Shown piece after piece: positions 5,701-11,951 of a stretch of DNA of 11,951 bases. Source of the DNA: an uncultured Thermoproteales archaeon (GTDB taxonomy: Archaea > Thermoproteota > Thermoprotei > Thermoproteales > Thermoproteaceae); the NCBI GenBank assembly GCA_946480885.1, contig CAMLLK010000013.1, positions 1-11,951 on the forward strand. The letters are read 5' to 3'. The notes under the pieces are model-generated. The model was given only the letters and a program-made list of their open reading frames with translations. It was not told the DNA's origin and ran no database searches. Position 1 is the first letter of the stretch; every line of letters begins with the position of its first letter. The translations under genes were made by a program, and so were the position numbers.

Positions 5701-6804
5701 GTGAAGACGGAGGATTTAATTAAACGCTTCTACGACGCCCCTCTTTTAGTATTTTGGGAGTCTACAAAGGCATGTCCATTGGCCTGTAGACACTGTAGAG
5801 CTGACGCAATTTTAAAACCGCTCCCAGGCGAGTTAAACACAGACGAGGGGAAGAGGTTGATAGATCAAGTGGCTGACTTCGGAAGCCCTAAGCCGATGTT
5901 AATTATAACGGGAGGCGACCCCCTGATGAGAAACGACTTGTTTGAATTAGTCGACTACGCCAAATCGGTAGGAGTGCCAGTCTCACTAGCCCCAGCCGTA
6001 TCTAACAACCTCAACGACGAAGTGTTGAAGTTGATAAAAAACAGCGGTGTGAAGACAATCTCTATTAGTCTAGACGGGGCGAGACCGGAGACACACGACG
6101 AGTTAAGAGGCGTCTCTGGCAGTTTTAGCCAAACTATTGAGGTTGTGAAAAAGGCAGTGGAGGTAGGTGTCAACGTCCAGATAAATACAGTAGTGTGGCG
6201 TAAGTCTCTAGAGGAGCTCCCAGACGTAGTCGCTCTATTACAAAAACTAGGAGTGAGAGTGTGGGAGGTGTTTTTCCTAATTGTGACTGGCAGGGCGAGA
6301 GAGGAGTTAGACATATCTCCAGAAGAGTACGAGGCCGTTGTGCATTTTTTAGTAGACGTCTCTAAATACGGTTTTCAAGTGAGGACTGTAGAGGCGCCTT
6401 TCTACCGCCGGGCTAAACTAGAGAGACTAGAAGGCCGGCTCTACAGCCACCCACTTTATGAAAAACTAGCCGCCGCCCTTAGAGAAAGACTAGGTGAGCC
6501 TAGACGGGGCGTTGACTCCACAATAATGCCGACTAGAGACGGCTTTGGCATAATCTTTGTGGCATACGACGGGACGGTATATCCCAGCGGCTTTTTGCCA
6601 TATCCGCTTGGCAATGTGAGGAGGAGGAGTCTAGTAGAAATCTATAGAGAACACCCTCTCTTAGTGAAGATGAGAAGTGGAGAACTTAGAGGTAGGTGTG
6701 GCCGTTGTAGATATAGAGAAATCTGCGGCGGCTCGAGAGCTAGGGCATACGCATATTTTAAAGACCCCTTGGCAGAAGACCCCGCTTGTATATATCAGCC
6801 ATGA
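5701..6804 (+). CDS. Radical SAM/SPASM enzyme, AhbC/AhbD/NirJ-like (heme pathway candidate)
   Basis: Protein of 367 residues. The radical SAM cluster motif CxxxCxxC is at Cys25, Cys29 and Cys32 (KACPLACRHC), and the SAM-binding GGDP is at 71-74. A C-terminal set of four cysteines (333, 336, 342, 363; CxxCx5Cx20C) should bind a second 4Fe-4S cluster, as in SPASM-type enzymes. The ending CGGSRARAYAYFKDPLAEDP is typical of the AhbC/AhbD/NirJ group and the related TIGR04053-type family. Known members remove side chains from siroheme derivatives (AhbC, NirJ) or turn Fe-coproporphyrin III into heme (AhbD). The TIGR04053-type resemblance comes from memory and leaves the exact step open. The start is GTG at 5701, one base after the hemL stop; its stop overlaps the next start (ATGA). 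This operon position supports a tetrapyrrole role. Confidence 0.85.
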   Translation: MKTEDLIKRFYDAPLLVFWESTKACPLACRHCRADAILKPLPGELNTDEGKRLIDQVADFGSPKPMLIITGGDPLMRNDLFELVDYAKSVGVPVSLAPAVSNNLNDEVLKLIKNSGVKTISISLDGARPETHDELRGVSGSFSQTIEVVKKAVEVGVNVQINTVVWRKSLEELPDVVALLQKLGVRVWEVFFLIVTGRAREELDISPEEYEAVVHFLVDVSKYGFQVRTVEAPFYRRAKLERLEGRLYSHPLYEKLAAALRERLGEPRRGVDSTIMPTRDGFGIIFVAYDGTVYPSGFLPYPLGNVRRRSLVEIYREHPLLVKMRSGELRGRCGRCRYREICGGSRARAYAYFKDPLAEDPACIYQP

Positions 6805-7334
6805 TAGTATTGATATTCCACGGCTCACGCGACGAAGAACATAATAGACAAGCCATAGAGCTAGCTATGAGATTGGGCTATGGCTACGCCTTTATGGAAA
6901 TAGAGCCGAGGTTTAAGGAGGGGTTTGGAATACCTATGTTTATCACAGACGGGGCAGACTACAGAAAGGCGATTGAGGTGGCCACTGTGAAGTCCCCCCC
7001 ACTTATAAGATGGCCAGGTTTTATAAACTATTTAAAAAGCCTCCAGGCCGACCTCTACATCTTCCACGGCCCCGACTACGGCGGGGAGTTAGAAAAGACG
7101 GGGCTCCCATTCGCTCTACTCGAGGGCGAGCCCAATATCGACTACGTTGATTGTGTAGAGAAGGCCGCGCCTGTAGTTTTGACTAGAGGGTACATTTATA
7201 AAAAAATCGCCGAGAAACTCCGGCGCTGTAAAACACAGCTCCTGCCCCCCCTGGTAGAACAAGAGGGGTTTGTTACATATTTGAGAGAGACTCTCCCCGT
7301 GGTGTTAAAATCTAGTGGGGCCGCCGGGATTTGA
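6801..7334 (+). CDS. Divergent CbiX-like protein, possible sirohydrochlorin chelatase
   Basis: Protein of 177 residues from the ATG at 6801, whose bases overlap the radical SAM stop (ATGA). An in-frame TTG at 6786 is possible but less likely. The N-terminus VLIFHGSRDEEHNRQAIELA (3-22) resembles the HGS motif of CbiX/SirB chelatases with metal-binding His7. GIPMFITDGADY (43-54) resembles the second CbiX motif (P-L-F-x-x-G-x-H), but the His is replaced by Asp53. Near the end, PPLVEQEGFVTYLRETL (149-165) resembles the C-terminal segment of small archaeal CbiX proteins. The middle contains IFHGPDYGG (87-95), a second His-Gly. It may insert Fe2+ into sirohydrochlorin, which is inference from weak similarity and operon context; it could instead be a non-catalytic relative. 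Its last 19 bases are antisense to the tRNA-Pro 3' end. Confidence 0.6.
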   Translation: MIVLIFHGSRDEEHNRQAIELAMRLGYGYAFMEIEPRFKEGFGIPMFITDGADYRKAIEVATVKSPPLIRWPGFINYLKSLQADLYIFHGPDYGGELEKTGLPFALLEGEPNIDYVDCVEKAAPVVLTRGYIYKKIAEKLRRCKTQLLPPLVEQEGFVTYLRETLPVVLKSSGAAGI

Positions 7335-7406
7335 ACCCGGGATCACACGGACCCGAACCGCGCTTTAGTGGCTTGCGCCTATCCTACCAGGCTAGACTAC
7401 GGCCCG
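7316..7406 (-). tRNA. tRNA-Pro(CGG), interrupted by a short intervening sequence
   Basis: On the minus strand the parts are: acceptor CGGGCCG (7406-7400) against CGGCCCC (7323-7317) with discriminator A (7316); U8-A9; D arm GTCT/GGAT; anticodon stem CGCGG/CCGTG (7362-7358 and 7350-7346) around the loop TTCGGGT, giving anticodon CGG (7355-7353), which reads codon CCG; and T arm CCGGG-TTCAAAT-CCCGG. The CCA end is not encoded. Between the D stem and the anticodon stem there are 18 bases instead of one, so a 17-base intron is inferred. Position 1 is C and faces C72, an unexpected mismatch. The gene overlaps the end of hemA (same strand, 15 bases) and of the CbiX-like gene (opposite strand, 19 bases). 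Four T follow about seven bases downstream. Confidence 0.85.
7364..7380 (-). other. Probable non-canonical tRNA intron (17 bases, near position 25/26 or 26/27)
   Basis: These bases (or 7363-7379, depending on which purine is kept as position 26) must leave for the tRNA to fold normally. They contain a GGC-GCAA-GCC hairpin with a GNRA-type loop (7379-7370). I could not draw a strict bulge-helix-bulge motif around them, so the exact ends are uncertain. Confidence 0.6.
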
Positions 7407-8612
7407 TTGTCTATTGTTGACTAAGTTTTTAAAGTTTTCATTTTTGACCGCGGCTGATAGAAAGTCCGCCAGTCTTAGAGCTTCTTCTAACTTGCCGTCT
7501 TCAGCCATTTCTTTAAGTTGATTTACAACTGGCAGTAAGACGCGTTTTATAGTTGTCTTGGCGGCAAGAGTGGCAGTGGGGCACCCCGCCCTCGCGCCCT
7601 CCTCCTCTGCCGCCGCCATGGCGGATTCTAAAAACTTCGAGAGGGACTCTTCGATATATTTCCTAGCTAGTAGTCTAGGCAATCTTTTGAGCTCTTCTTC
7701 CACCAACGCCTCCGCCTTGGCCACCTCCTCCGCGCGCTCTGCGTTGTACCTCTGGGCTAATTCTCTCAAGTCCTCTATTCTAACTACTTTTACAGGTAGG
7801 TGGGGGGCCACTGTCTGAGGCACTCCGAGGTCTACTATAAGTTTGACAGAGGCGTCAGGCGGCACGTCTGTAATTATATACTCCATAGAGTGAACTGAGG
7901 AGAAGACAACATCACACTCTCTTAGACATTTTTCAACTTCTTCTTTTGTCAACGGCTTGGCCTTCCCGCCTGTCCTCGCGGCTATCTCAACAGCTTTTTC
8001 AAACGTGCGGTTTAGAATATAGAGCTCTCCCACGCCTCTCGCCGCCAGCTCCATGGCGATGCCGCCGCCTACCGCCCCCGCGCCTAGCACGGCGACTTTT
8101 GCCTTTGACAAATCTACAAATTGAGCGACGTAGATAATAGACAAGGCCCCCAGCCCCCTAGGCCCCCTGGAGATGCCGGTCTCTGTTCTAACTCTCTTGC
8201 CCACTCTAATAGCTTTCTCTACCACAGTTTTTAAAAGACCTCTAGTATATCCCAGTTTTACCTGTCTATCATATGCCTCCTCAACCTGCCCCAATATGTC
8301 AGTCTCCCCTATTAAAATAGACTCGAGGCCCGCCGCCACGCGAAATAAATGCCTGACGGCATCGACGCCTTTAAACACTTTTACATTATCTACATATTTT
8401 CTATATTTCTCTACTACTAACTCCACCTCCTCTGCCGTGGCTCCGTAGAGATATGCCTCTACTCTCCCACATGTGTGTAAGACATACATCGGCTTTTTCT
8501 TGCCTAAAACCTCAGCGCAGTATTTCATCTCATTAGCCAACCTCCCCAACGCGTCTTGTCCCACTTCGCGGTAAGTCAATACTACAGAAAAAAGGTGAGA
8601 GAGCAAGTCCAT
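7392..8612 (-). CDS. hemA: Glutamyl-tRNA reductase
   Basis: NADPH-dependent reduction of glutamyl-tRNA(Glu) to glutamate-1-semialdehyde, the first committed step of tetrapyrrole synthesis; HemL uses the product. From the ATG at 8612 the protein has 406 residues. The catalytic Cys is Cys48 in [10 protein letters not shown], the same number as I recall for the Methanopyrus enzyme, which supports this start; the usual CNR here reads CGR. Other features are [16 protein letters not shown] (95-110), [11 protein letters not shown] (148-158), the Rossmann loop LGAGAVGGG (176-184), and a C-terminal helical dimerisation region rich in Glu and Ala. A TATA box (8639-8632) is centred 23.5 bases upstream; the frame could extend to 8651, but this would place that box within the gene. 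The last codons and the TAG stop are also the 5' end of tRNA-Pro. Confidence 0.96.
   Translation of the reverse strand: MDLLSHLFSVVLTYREVGQDALGRLANEMKYCAEVLGKKKPMYVLHTCGRVEAYLYGATAEEVELVVEKYRKYVDNVKVFKGVDAVRHLFRVAAGLESILIGETDILGQVEEAYDRQVKLGYTRGLLKTVVEKAIRVGKRVRTETGISRGPRGLGALSIIYVAQFVDLSKAKVAVLGAGAVGGGIAMELAARGVGELYILNRTFEKAVEIAARTGGKAKPLTKEEVEKCLRECDVVFSSVHSMEYIITDVPPDASVKLIVDLGVPQTVAPHLPVKVVRIEDLRELAQRYNAERAEEVAKAEALVEEELKRLPRLLARKYIEESLSKFLESAMAAAEEEGARAGCPTATLAAKTTIKRVLLPVVNQLKEMAEDGKLEEALRLADFLSAAVKNENFKNLVNNRQRAVV
7426..7433 (-). promoter_or_regulatory. TATA box of tRNA-Pro inside hemA codons
   Basis: TTTAAAAA on the minus strand is centred 23.5 bases before the tRNA 5' end at 7406, the same spacing as at the protein genes. 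It is made of hemA codons for Phe-Lys-Asn, ten to twelve residues before the HemA C-terminus. Confidence 0.6.
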
Positions 8613-8631
8613 GAGTTCAAATTTTGTAATA

Positions 8632-8639
8632 TATTTAAA
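8632..8639 (-). promoter_or_regulatory. TATA box of hemA
   Basis: TTTAAATA on the minus strand is centred 23.5 bases before the ATG at 8612, which decides for this start over the upstream extension to 8651. Confidence 0.65.
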
Positions 8640-8663
8640 AAATGTTATCAAATTGTGGAGAAA

Positions 8664-8671
8664 TTTTTAAA
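8664..8671 (+). promoter_or_regulatory. TATA box of the plus-strand purP paralogue
   Basis: TTTTTAAA is centred 23.5 bases before the ATG at 8691. The 45 codons open upstream of that ATG, back to 8556, contain this box and the hemA promoter and are therefore not expected to be translated. Confidence 0.65.
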
Positions 8672-8690
8672 CAGATATTTAACACAGCCC

Positions 8691-9731
8691 ATGGTCTCTA
8701 TAGCAGTATTGGCTTCTCACAGCGCTTTAGATGTATTAGACGGGGCGAAGGAGGAGGGGTTTAAGACTGTGGCTGTGGCTAAGAGGGGGCGGGATAGAGC
8801 GTATAGAGAATTCCCCGTAGTAGATAGATTAATTGTATTAGAGGAGTATGTAGACATTTTAAAAATCGTCGACGAGTTGAAGAGAGAGAGCGCTGTCTTC
8901 GTCCCCAACAGGTCTTTTGCCGTATATGTGGGATACGACGCCATTGAGAAAGAATTTCCCATACCTATCTTCGGCAATAGACATCTCTTGAGGTGGGAAG
9001 AGAGGACTGGGGCGGCTAATTACTACCGTCTATTAGACGAGGGGGGGATTAAGAGGCCTAGGACTTTTAGACCCGACGAAGTGGATAGGCCAGTAATTGT
9101 AAAGATGCCAGAGGCGGAGCGTAGAGTAGAGAGGGGTTTTTTCATAGCGAGAGATAGAGACGATTTATATAAAAAAGCAAGGCGACTCGCAGAGCTAGGC
9201 GTTGTGAAACTTGAAGACCTACAACACGCCTCGATTGAGGAGTTGGTGCTGGGTGCACACTTCAACGCTAATTATTTCTACTCCCCCATTAGGAAGAGAC
9301 TAGAGCTACATAGCTTCGATAGAAGGATACAAAGCGACTTAGACGGCGTCTATAGAATACCGGCGAGACAACAAATTGAGCTAGAGTTAGAGGCGAGGTA
9401 TATAGAAGTGGGCCACGAGCCGGCTACTATAAGAGAGTCGCTATTAGAAAAAGTCTTTGACATCGGCTATAGATTTGTAGAGGCCACGAGGAGATTAGTG
9501 CCGCCCGGAGTCGTGGGGCCCTTCACGCTCCAGTTCATAGTGACCCCCCAGCTAGACATAGTGGTATACGACGTGGCTCCTAGGATCGGAGGGGGGACGA
9601 ATATATATATCGGCATAGGGGGTCAGTACTCAAAACTCTACTGGGGGAGGCCTATATCTATAGGGCGGAGAATCGCCATAGAGATCAAAGAGGCGTTAGA
9701 ACAAAAGAGGCTGGAGGAAGTCACTACGTAA
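8691..9731 (+). CDS. purP: PurP paralogue with a degenerate glycine-rich loop
   Basis: Member of the PurP family (ATP-grasp; 5-formaminoimidazole-4-carboxamide ribonucleotide synthetase), which formylates AICAR with formate and ATP to give FAICAR in archaeal purine synthesis. From the ATG at 8691 it has 346 residues. Family features: [13 protein letters not shown] near the start (about 8-20), [12 protein letters not shown] (about 248-259), [12 protein letters not shown] (about 271-282) and [19 protein letters not shown] (about 296-314). Where the neighbouring paralogue has the loop [10 protein letters not shown], this one has [13 protein letters not shown] (about 139-151), with no Gly-Gly, so nucleotide handling may differ. 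It may be the second, functionally distinct PurP group known in several archaea. It is divergent from hemA and converges on the other purP, overlapping it by eight bases. Confidence 0.85.
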   Translation: MVSIAVLASHSALDVLDGAKEEGFKTVAVAKRGRDRAYREFPVVDRLIVLEEYVDILKIVDELKRESAVFVPNRSFAVYVGYDAIEKEFPIPIFGNRHLLRWEERTGAANYYRLLDEGGIKRPRTFRPDEVDRPVIVKMPEAERRVERGFFIARDRDDLYKKARRLAELGVVKLEDLQHASIEELVLGAHFNANYFYSPIRKRLELHSFDRRIQSDLDGVYRIPARQQIELELEARYIEVGHEPATIRESLLEKVFDIGYRFVEATRRLVPPGVVGPFTLQFIVTPQLDIVVYDVAPRIGGGTNIYIGIGGQYSKLYWGRPISIGRRIAIEIKEALEQKRLEEVTT

Positions 9732-10731
9732 ATAAGAGGTCTAGCTTGCCCCGCGCCGCCGCTTCTTTTATCTCAAGTGCTATTCTCTCCCCCATGTCCA
9801 TCGGTCTGTCGAAATATAGGACAGAGTAGGGTGAGCCGTAGCCCATATATATATTAGTGCCGGCGACAATCCTCCCCGAGAATTCAAACACGACGATTGT
9901 CATATCGTCTTTTATAATAGACTCTAGACAATAGGGGCCTCCAAAACTACACATAAGCTCTTCCTCCACCGCCTTTTTAAAACTCGCGCCGTATTTATAT
10001 ACTGTCGGCAGCAGCGACTCTCTTAAGACAAGCGGGAGGTTCCCCACTACTACAAATGTGGGCTCTACCCAGCCGAAAGTTCTGCCGTCTACATTAGATT
10101 CATACCGTATGTCTACTCCAAAGATCTCTACCCGTGTGTAGACGGGCGAGGAGAAGTAGTGGTAATAGGCAGGTACGCCGAATAGATATTCTTGTATGAT
10201 ATACTCCTCACTCAACGCCTTGAGTCTGTCTACAAGTTCTTTTTTCTCTCTCGCCACGAAATAGCCCCGCCCCCCCTTTGCTCCAAATAGCTTTACGATG
10301 ACTGGCTTGTCCACATCTGTAGGCGATTTGTATATTTTAGGTATGGGCACACCTGCCTTCTCTAAAAGCCTCATTTTTTCAAACTGGTTAGCCTCGATTT
10401 TCAACAACTCTCTACAGCCTAGTGTGGGGACCGGCGCGGCCAATGCTTGTCTCCACCCCACGTATTCCACATAGGAGCCGTGGGGGATAAACAAAGCGTT
10501 TTCTTTTGTCAATTTTTCGGCTACTTTTGAAAAATTTCTAAAGTCTCCAACCCACACCTCGTCGACAAATTGAAACTGTCTGTAGAACTCCGCCGTGTCT
10601 GAGTCTTTAGCCACTGCAATTGTCTTAAAGCCAAATTTCTTAGCGCCTCTTAAGATCTGCAGCGCTGTGTGTGAAGCCACTGTGGCCACTGAAAGTTTTT
10701 CTAAATCGTAGTGCCTCAACGCCTCAGACAC
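9724..10731 (-). CDS. purP: FAICAR synthetase PurP, canonical copy
   Basis: Formate- and ATP-dependent formylation of AICAR to FAICAR, the penultimate step of IMP synthesis in archaea. The 335-residue protein has the full set of PurP signatures: [13 protein letters not shown] (19-31), the ATP-binding loop [14 protein letters not shown] (147-160), [16 protein letters not shown] (180-195), [10 protein letters not shown] (207-216), [11 protein letters not shown] (231-241) and [20 protein letters not shown] (284-303). The start is GTG at 10731 with a TATA box centred 24.5 bases upstream; an overlapping ATG at 10733 is in another frame and soon stops. It converges on the plus-strand paralogue and is divergent from the flippase gene. 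Confidence 0.93.
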   Translation of the reverse strand: MSEALRHYDLEKLSVATVASHTALQILRGAKKFGFKTIAVAKDSDTAEFYRQFQFVDEVWVGDFRNFSKVAEKLTKENALFIPHGSYVEYVGWRQALAAPVPTLGCRELLKIEANQFEKMRLLEKAGVPIPKIYKSPTDVDKPVIVKLFGAKGGRGYFVAREKKELVDRLKALSEEYIIQEYLFGVPAYYHYFSSPVYTRVEIFGVDIRYESNVDGRTFGWVEPTFVVVGNLPLVLRESLLPTVYKYGASFKKAVEEELMCSFGGPYCLESIIKDDMTIVVFEFSGRIVAGTNIYMGYGSPYSVLYFDRPMDMGERIALEIKEAAARGKLDLLFT

Positions 10732-10751
10732 ATTGGTGGAGAACTCTATAG

Positions 10752-10759
10752 TTTTTTAA
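10752..10759 (-). promoter_or_regulatory. TATA box of the minus-strand purP
   Basis: TTAAAAAA on the minus strand is centred 24.5 bases before the GTG start at 10731. Confidence 0.6.
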
Positions 10760-10766
10760 TTTTGAA

Positions 10767-10774
10767 TTTATAAA
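10767..10774 (+). promoter_or_regulatory. TATA box of the flippase gene
   Basis: TTTATAAA, a palindrome, is centred 23.5 bases before a GTG at 10794 and 35.5 bases before the first ATG at 10806. The usual spacing in this window therefore favours the GTG. Confidence 0.6.
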
Positions 10775-10793
10775 CTGAGTAGAGGTTGTCGAC

Positions 10794-11951
10794 GTGTCTT
10801 CTACTATGCGCTCTAGGCTTTTGGCAATTCTCTCCGGGGCCTTGTCTCTATTAGCCTCTCTTATCTTCGCCTTGACTGTATCGAGGCGGCTGCCGCCAGA
10901 GGACTTGGCTCTACTAAATATATTCAACTCCGCATACGCCATAGGCACTTCAATTGCTTCTTACATCACTGCGTGGTACCCCCGGGTGTTTGCTAAAGAC
11001 CCCGCAGCTTATCAACGATATTTCGCCGCAGGTCTAGTGGTGGGTTTTCTGGGGTGGGCGTCGGGGGTTTTGTACCTATTGCTATATCAAACATTTGACT
11101 TGTTGATTTTTTTACTACTTGCGGCGATGTTAGCTCTTTACGTTACGCCAGCTGCCGCCTATATGTCTGTACACCGGCAGACCAGAGCCGCGGCTCTAGG
11201 CGTAGTTAGTCAATTTATTAAAATAGTGGGGGCTTTATTCATAAGAACTCACCCCACTGTGTACACTACGTTGTTAGTAAACCTATTAGTGGCTCTGCCC
11301 CCATTTTTGGCATTTCGAAAAAAGCCAGATTTTAAAAAATGGCGATTTACACTTAAAGAGGCTTTATACGGTGCTTCTTTCCAGACATTGACTATATTGA
11401 CCACAGTCGGTGGGGGGCTGTATCTATACATGGCGTATACGGCGGGGGGTGGGGAAGTCCTCTACCTTGGTTATCTACTCTTTCAATTTTCGAAAATGGT
11501 ATATCCAGCCCTCGCCTTAGCGCCTCTTATGTACGGCTCGATGTTGTTAGAAGACAAAGTAGAGAGGAGGGCGTTGTTAGACGGCGCGTTGTTGTTGTAT
11601 ATATATATTATAGCCTCAGCCGTTATGTTAAATACGCCGGCTCACCTCATCGCACTTATACGTCCACAAGAGTTAGCAAATGAGACTCTGGCCGCCGCCA
11701 TGTCTCTAAACGCCTTTGCTTTATTAATGTCCGGCATATTTCTACACATCTCCAACGTATTACTTGCGGAGGAGAAAAAGCCTATTTTAACTCTAAGAGA
11801 TAAGGCGGCGAAGCCTCTATACTTTGACATTGGACTAATTCCTTTGTATATGTCTTTATTTTTCTACTTAGTGTCTTCTCACGGCGTAGTTGGACTTGTG
11901 GCTATGTGGATAGTGACAAACGCAGTGGGCGTCGCCGTTAGACTCCACTAC
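10794..11951 (+). CDS. MOP/Wzx-like flippase, 3' truncated by the window edge
   Basis: A continuous frame runs from GTG 10794 (or ATG 10806) to the last base, 386 or 382 codons, without a stop. A stop codon at 10776 closes the frame upstream. The product is a multi-pass membrane protein with about ten hydrophobic segments in view. Its N-terminus (RLLAILSGALSLLASLIFAL, then Ser-Arg-Arg-Leu-Pro-Pro-Glu-Asp) matches the start of the multidrug/oligosaccharidyl-lipid/polysaccharide exporter superfamily, where the first helix is followed by a short S-R-x-L-x-x-x-D/E turn. Members flip lipid-linked oligosaccharides across the membrane; in an archaeon that would serve N-glycosylation of surface proteins (inference). 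The gene is monocistronic within view and divergent from purP. The family is likely, the substrate unknown. Confidence 0.75.
   Translation, partial: MSSTMRSRLLAILSGALSLLASLIFALTVSRRLPPEDLALLNIFNSAYAIGTSIASYITAWYPRVFAKDPAAYQRYFAAGLVVGFLGWASGVLYLLLYQTFDLLIFLLLAAMLALYVTPAAAYMSVHRQTRAAALGVVSQFIKIVGALFIRTHPTVYTTLLVNLLVALPPFLAFRKKPDFKKWRFTLKEALYGASFQTLTILTTVGGGLYLYMAYTAGGGEVLYLGYLLFQFSKMVYPALALAPLMYGSMLLEDKVERRALLDGALLLYIYIIASAVMLNTPAHLIALIRPQELANETLAAAMSLNAFALLMSGIFLHISNVLLAEEKKPILTLRDKAAKPLYFDIGLIPLYMSLFFYLVSSHGVVGLVAMWIVTNAVGVAVRLHY

Noticed and set aside
5923..5931. C box-like TGATGA, considered as a C/D box guide RNA
   Set aside because: The preceding base is not a purine, no convincing D box pair follows, and the site lies within the radical SAM coding sequence.
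6786..6800. TTG start of the CbiX-like gene
   Set aside because: The ATG at 6801 forms the usual ATGA overlap with the preceding stop and begins just before the conserved strand.
7355..7383. A geometrically perfect bulge-helix-bulge in pre-tRNA-Pro (GCGC/GCGC helix, 7378-7375 and 7363-7360)
   Set aside because: Cutting there would remove the 5' strand of the anticodon stem, so it cannot yield a working tRNA-Pro; it may only be an alternative fold.
8613..8651. N-terminal extension of hemA to 8651
   Set aside because: It covers the hemA TATA box and would move the catalytic Cys away from position 48.
8556..8690. N-terminal extension of the plus-strand purP by 45 codons
   Set aside because: It contains the TATA boxes of both purP and hemA, and the added residues do not look like the PurP N-terminus.
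10724..10948. Minus-strand 74-codon open frame upstream of purP
   Set aside because: It runs antisense to the flippase N-terminus and across both divergent promoters; its residues show no domain pattern.
11249..11830. Two minus-strand frames of about 60 codons (11249-11431 and 11642-11830)
   Set aside because: Both are antisense to the continuous flippase frame and have no promoter at the usual spacing.
1..11951. CRISPR arrays, insertion sequences, integrase sites and long repeats
   Set aside because: No spaced direct repeats, transposase-like frames or paired terminal repeats were seen; the purP paralogues are the only similar pair and they are old and diverged.

Overview
The window looks like chromosomal DNA of a hyperthermophilic crenarchaeon of the Thermoproteales, most likely Pyrobaculum or a close relative. 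The evidence is archaeal: a siroheme-type (precorrin-2) tetrapyrrole pathway, formate-dependent PurP purine enzymes, a tRNA-Pro whose gene is interrupted outside the usual anticodon-loop position, very tight gene packing, and AT-rich octamers centred about 22-25 bases upstream of most start codons with no Shine-Dalgarno sequences (leaderless genes). No mobile element, CRISPR array or rRNA was seen, and there is no gene-free stretch over about 80 bases.

Layout. 1-138 (-) is the 5' end of an unrecognised gene. It is head to head with a VUT-family (queuosine/archaeosine precursor) transporter at 139-858 (+), whose 3' end overlaps an UppP/BacA-type polyprenyl-diphosphatase at 835-1623 (-). A DUF6884-like protein follows at 1661-2119 (+). 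From 4392 down to 2142 on the minus strand lies a tetrapyrrole cluster: cobA (SUMT), hemD, a 63-residue pilin-like protein, and precorrin-2 dehydrogenase. Divergent from cobA on the plus strand is hemL, then a radical SAM/SPASM enzyme, then a divergent CbiX-like protein (4428-7334). Next are tRNA-Pro(CGG) at 7406-7316 (-) and hemA at 8612-7392 (-), which overlap each other; the tRNA also overlaps the CbiX-like gene. Two convergent purP paralogues follow (8691-9731 + and 10731-9724 -). The window ends in a truncated MOP-family flippase (10794 onward, +).

How the genes fit together. HemA and HemL make 5-aminolevulinate, HemD makes uroporphyrinogen III, CobA methylates it to precorrin-2, and the dehydrogenase oxidises it to sirohydrochlorin. 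The CbiX-like protein sits where an iron chelatase would be expected, and the radical SAM enzyme is of the kind that acts in siroheme-to-heme (Ahb) or heme d1 routes. hemB, hemC, ahbA/B and a second ahb radical SAM gene are not in the window. UppP, the flippase and the pilin-like protein concern the cell surface and may relate to lipid-linked glycans, but the sequence does not tie them to one pathway.

The most notable points are the CbiX-like protein with an apparent His-to-Asp change, the interrupted tRNA-Pro embedded between two genes with its promoter inside hemA codons, the miniature pilin inside the heme operon, the unequal purP pair, and the interlocked divergent promoters.
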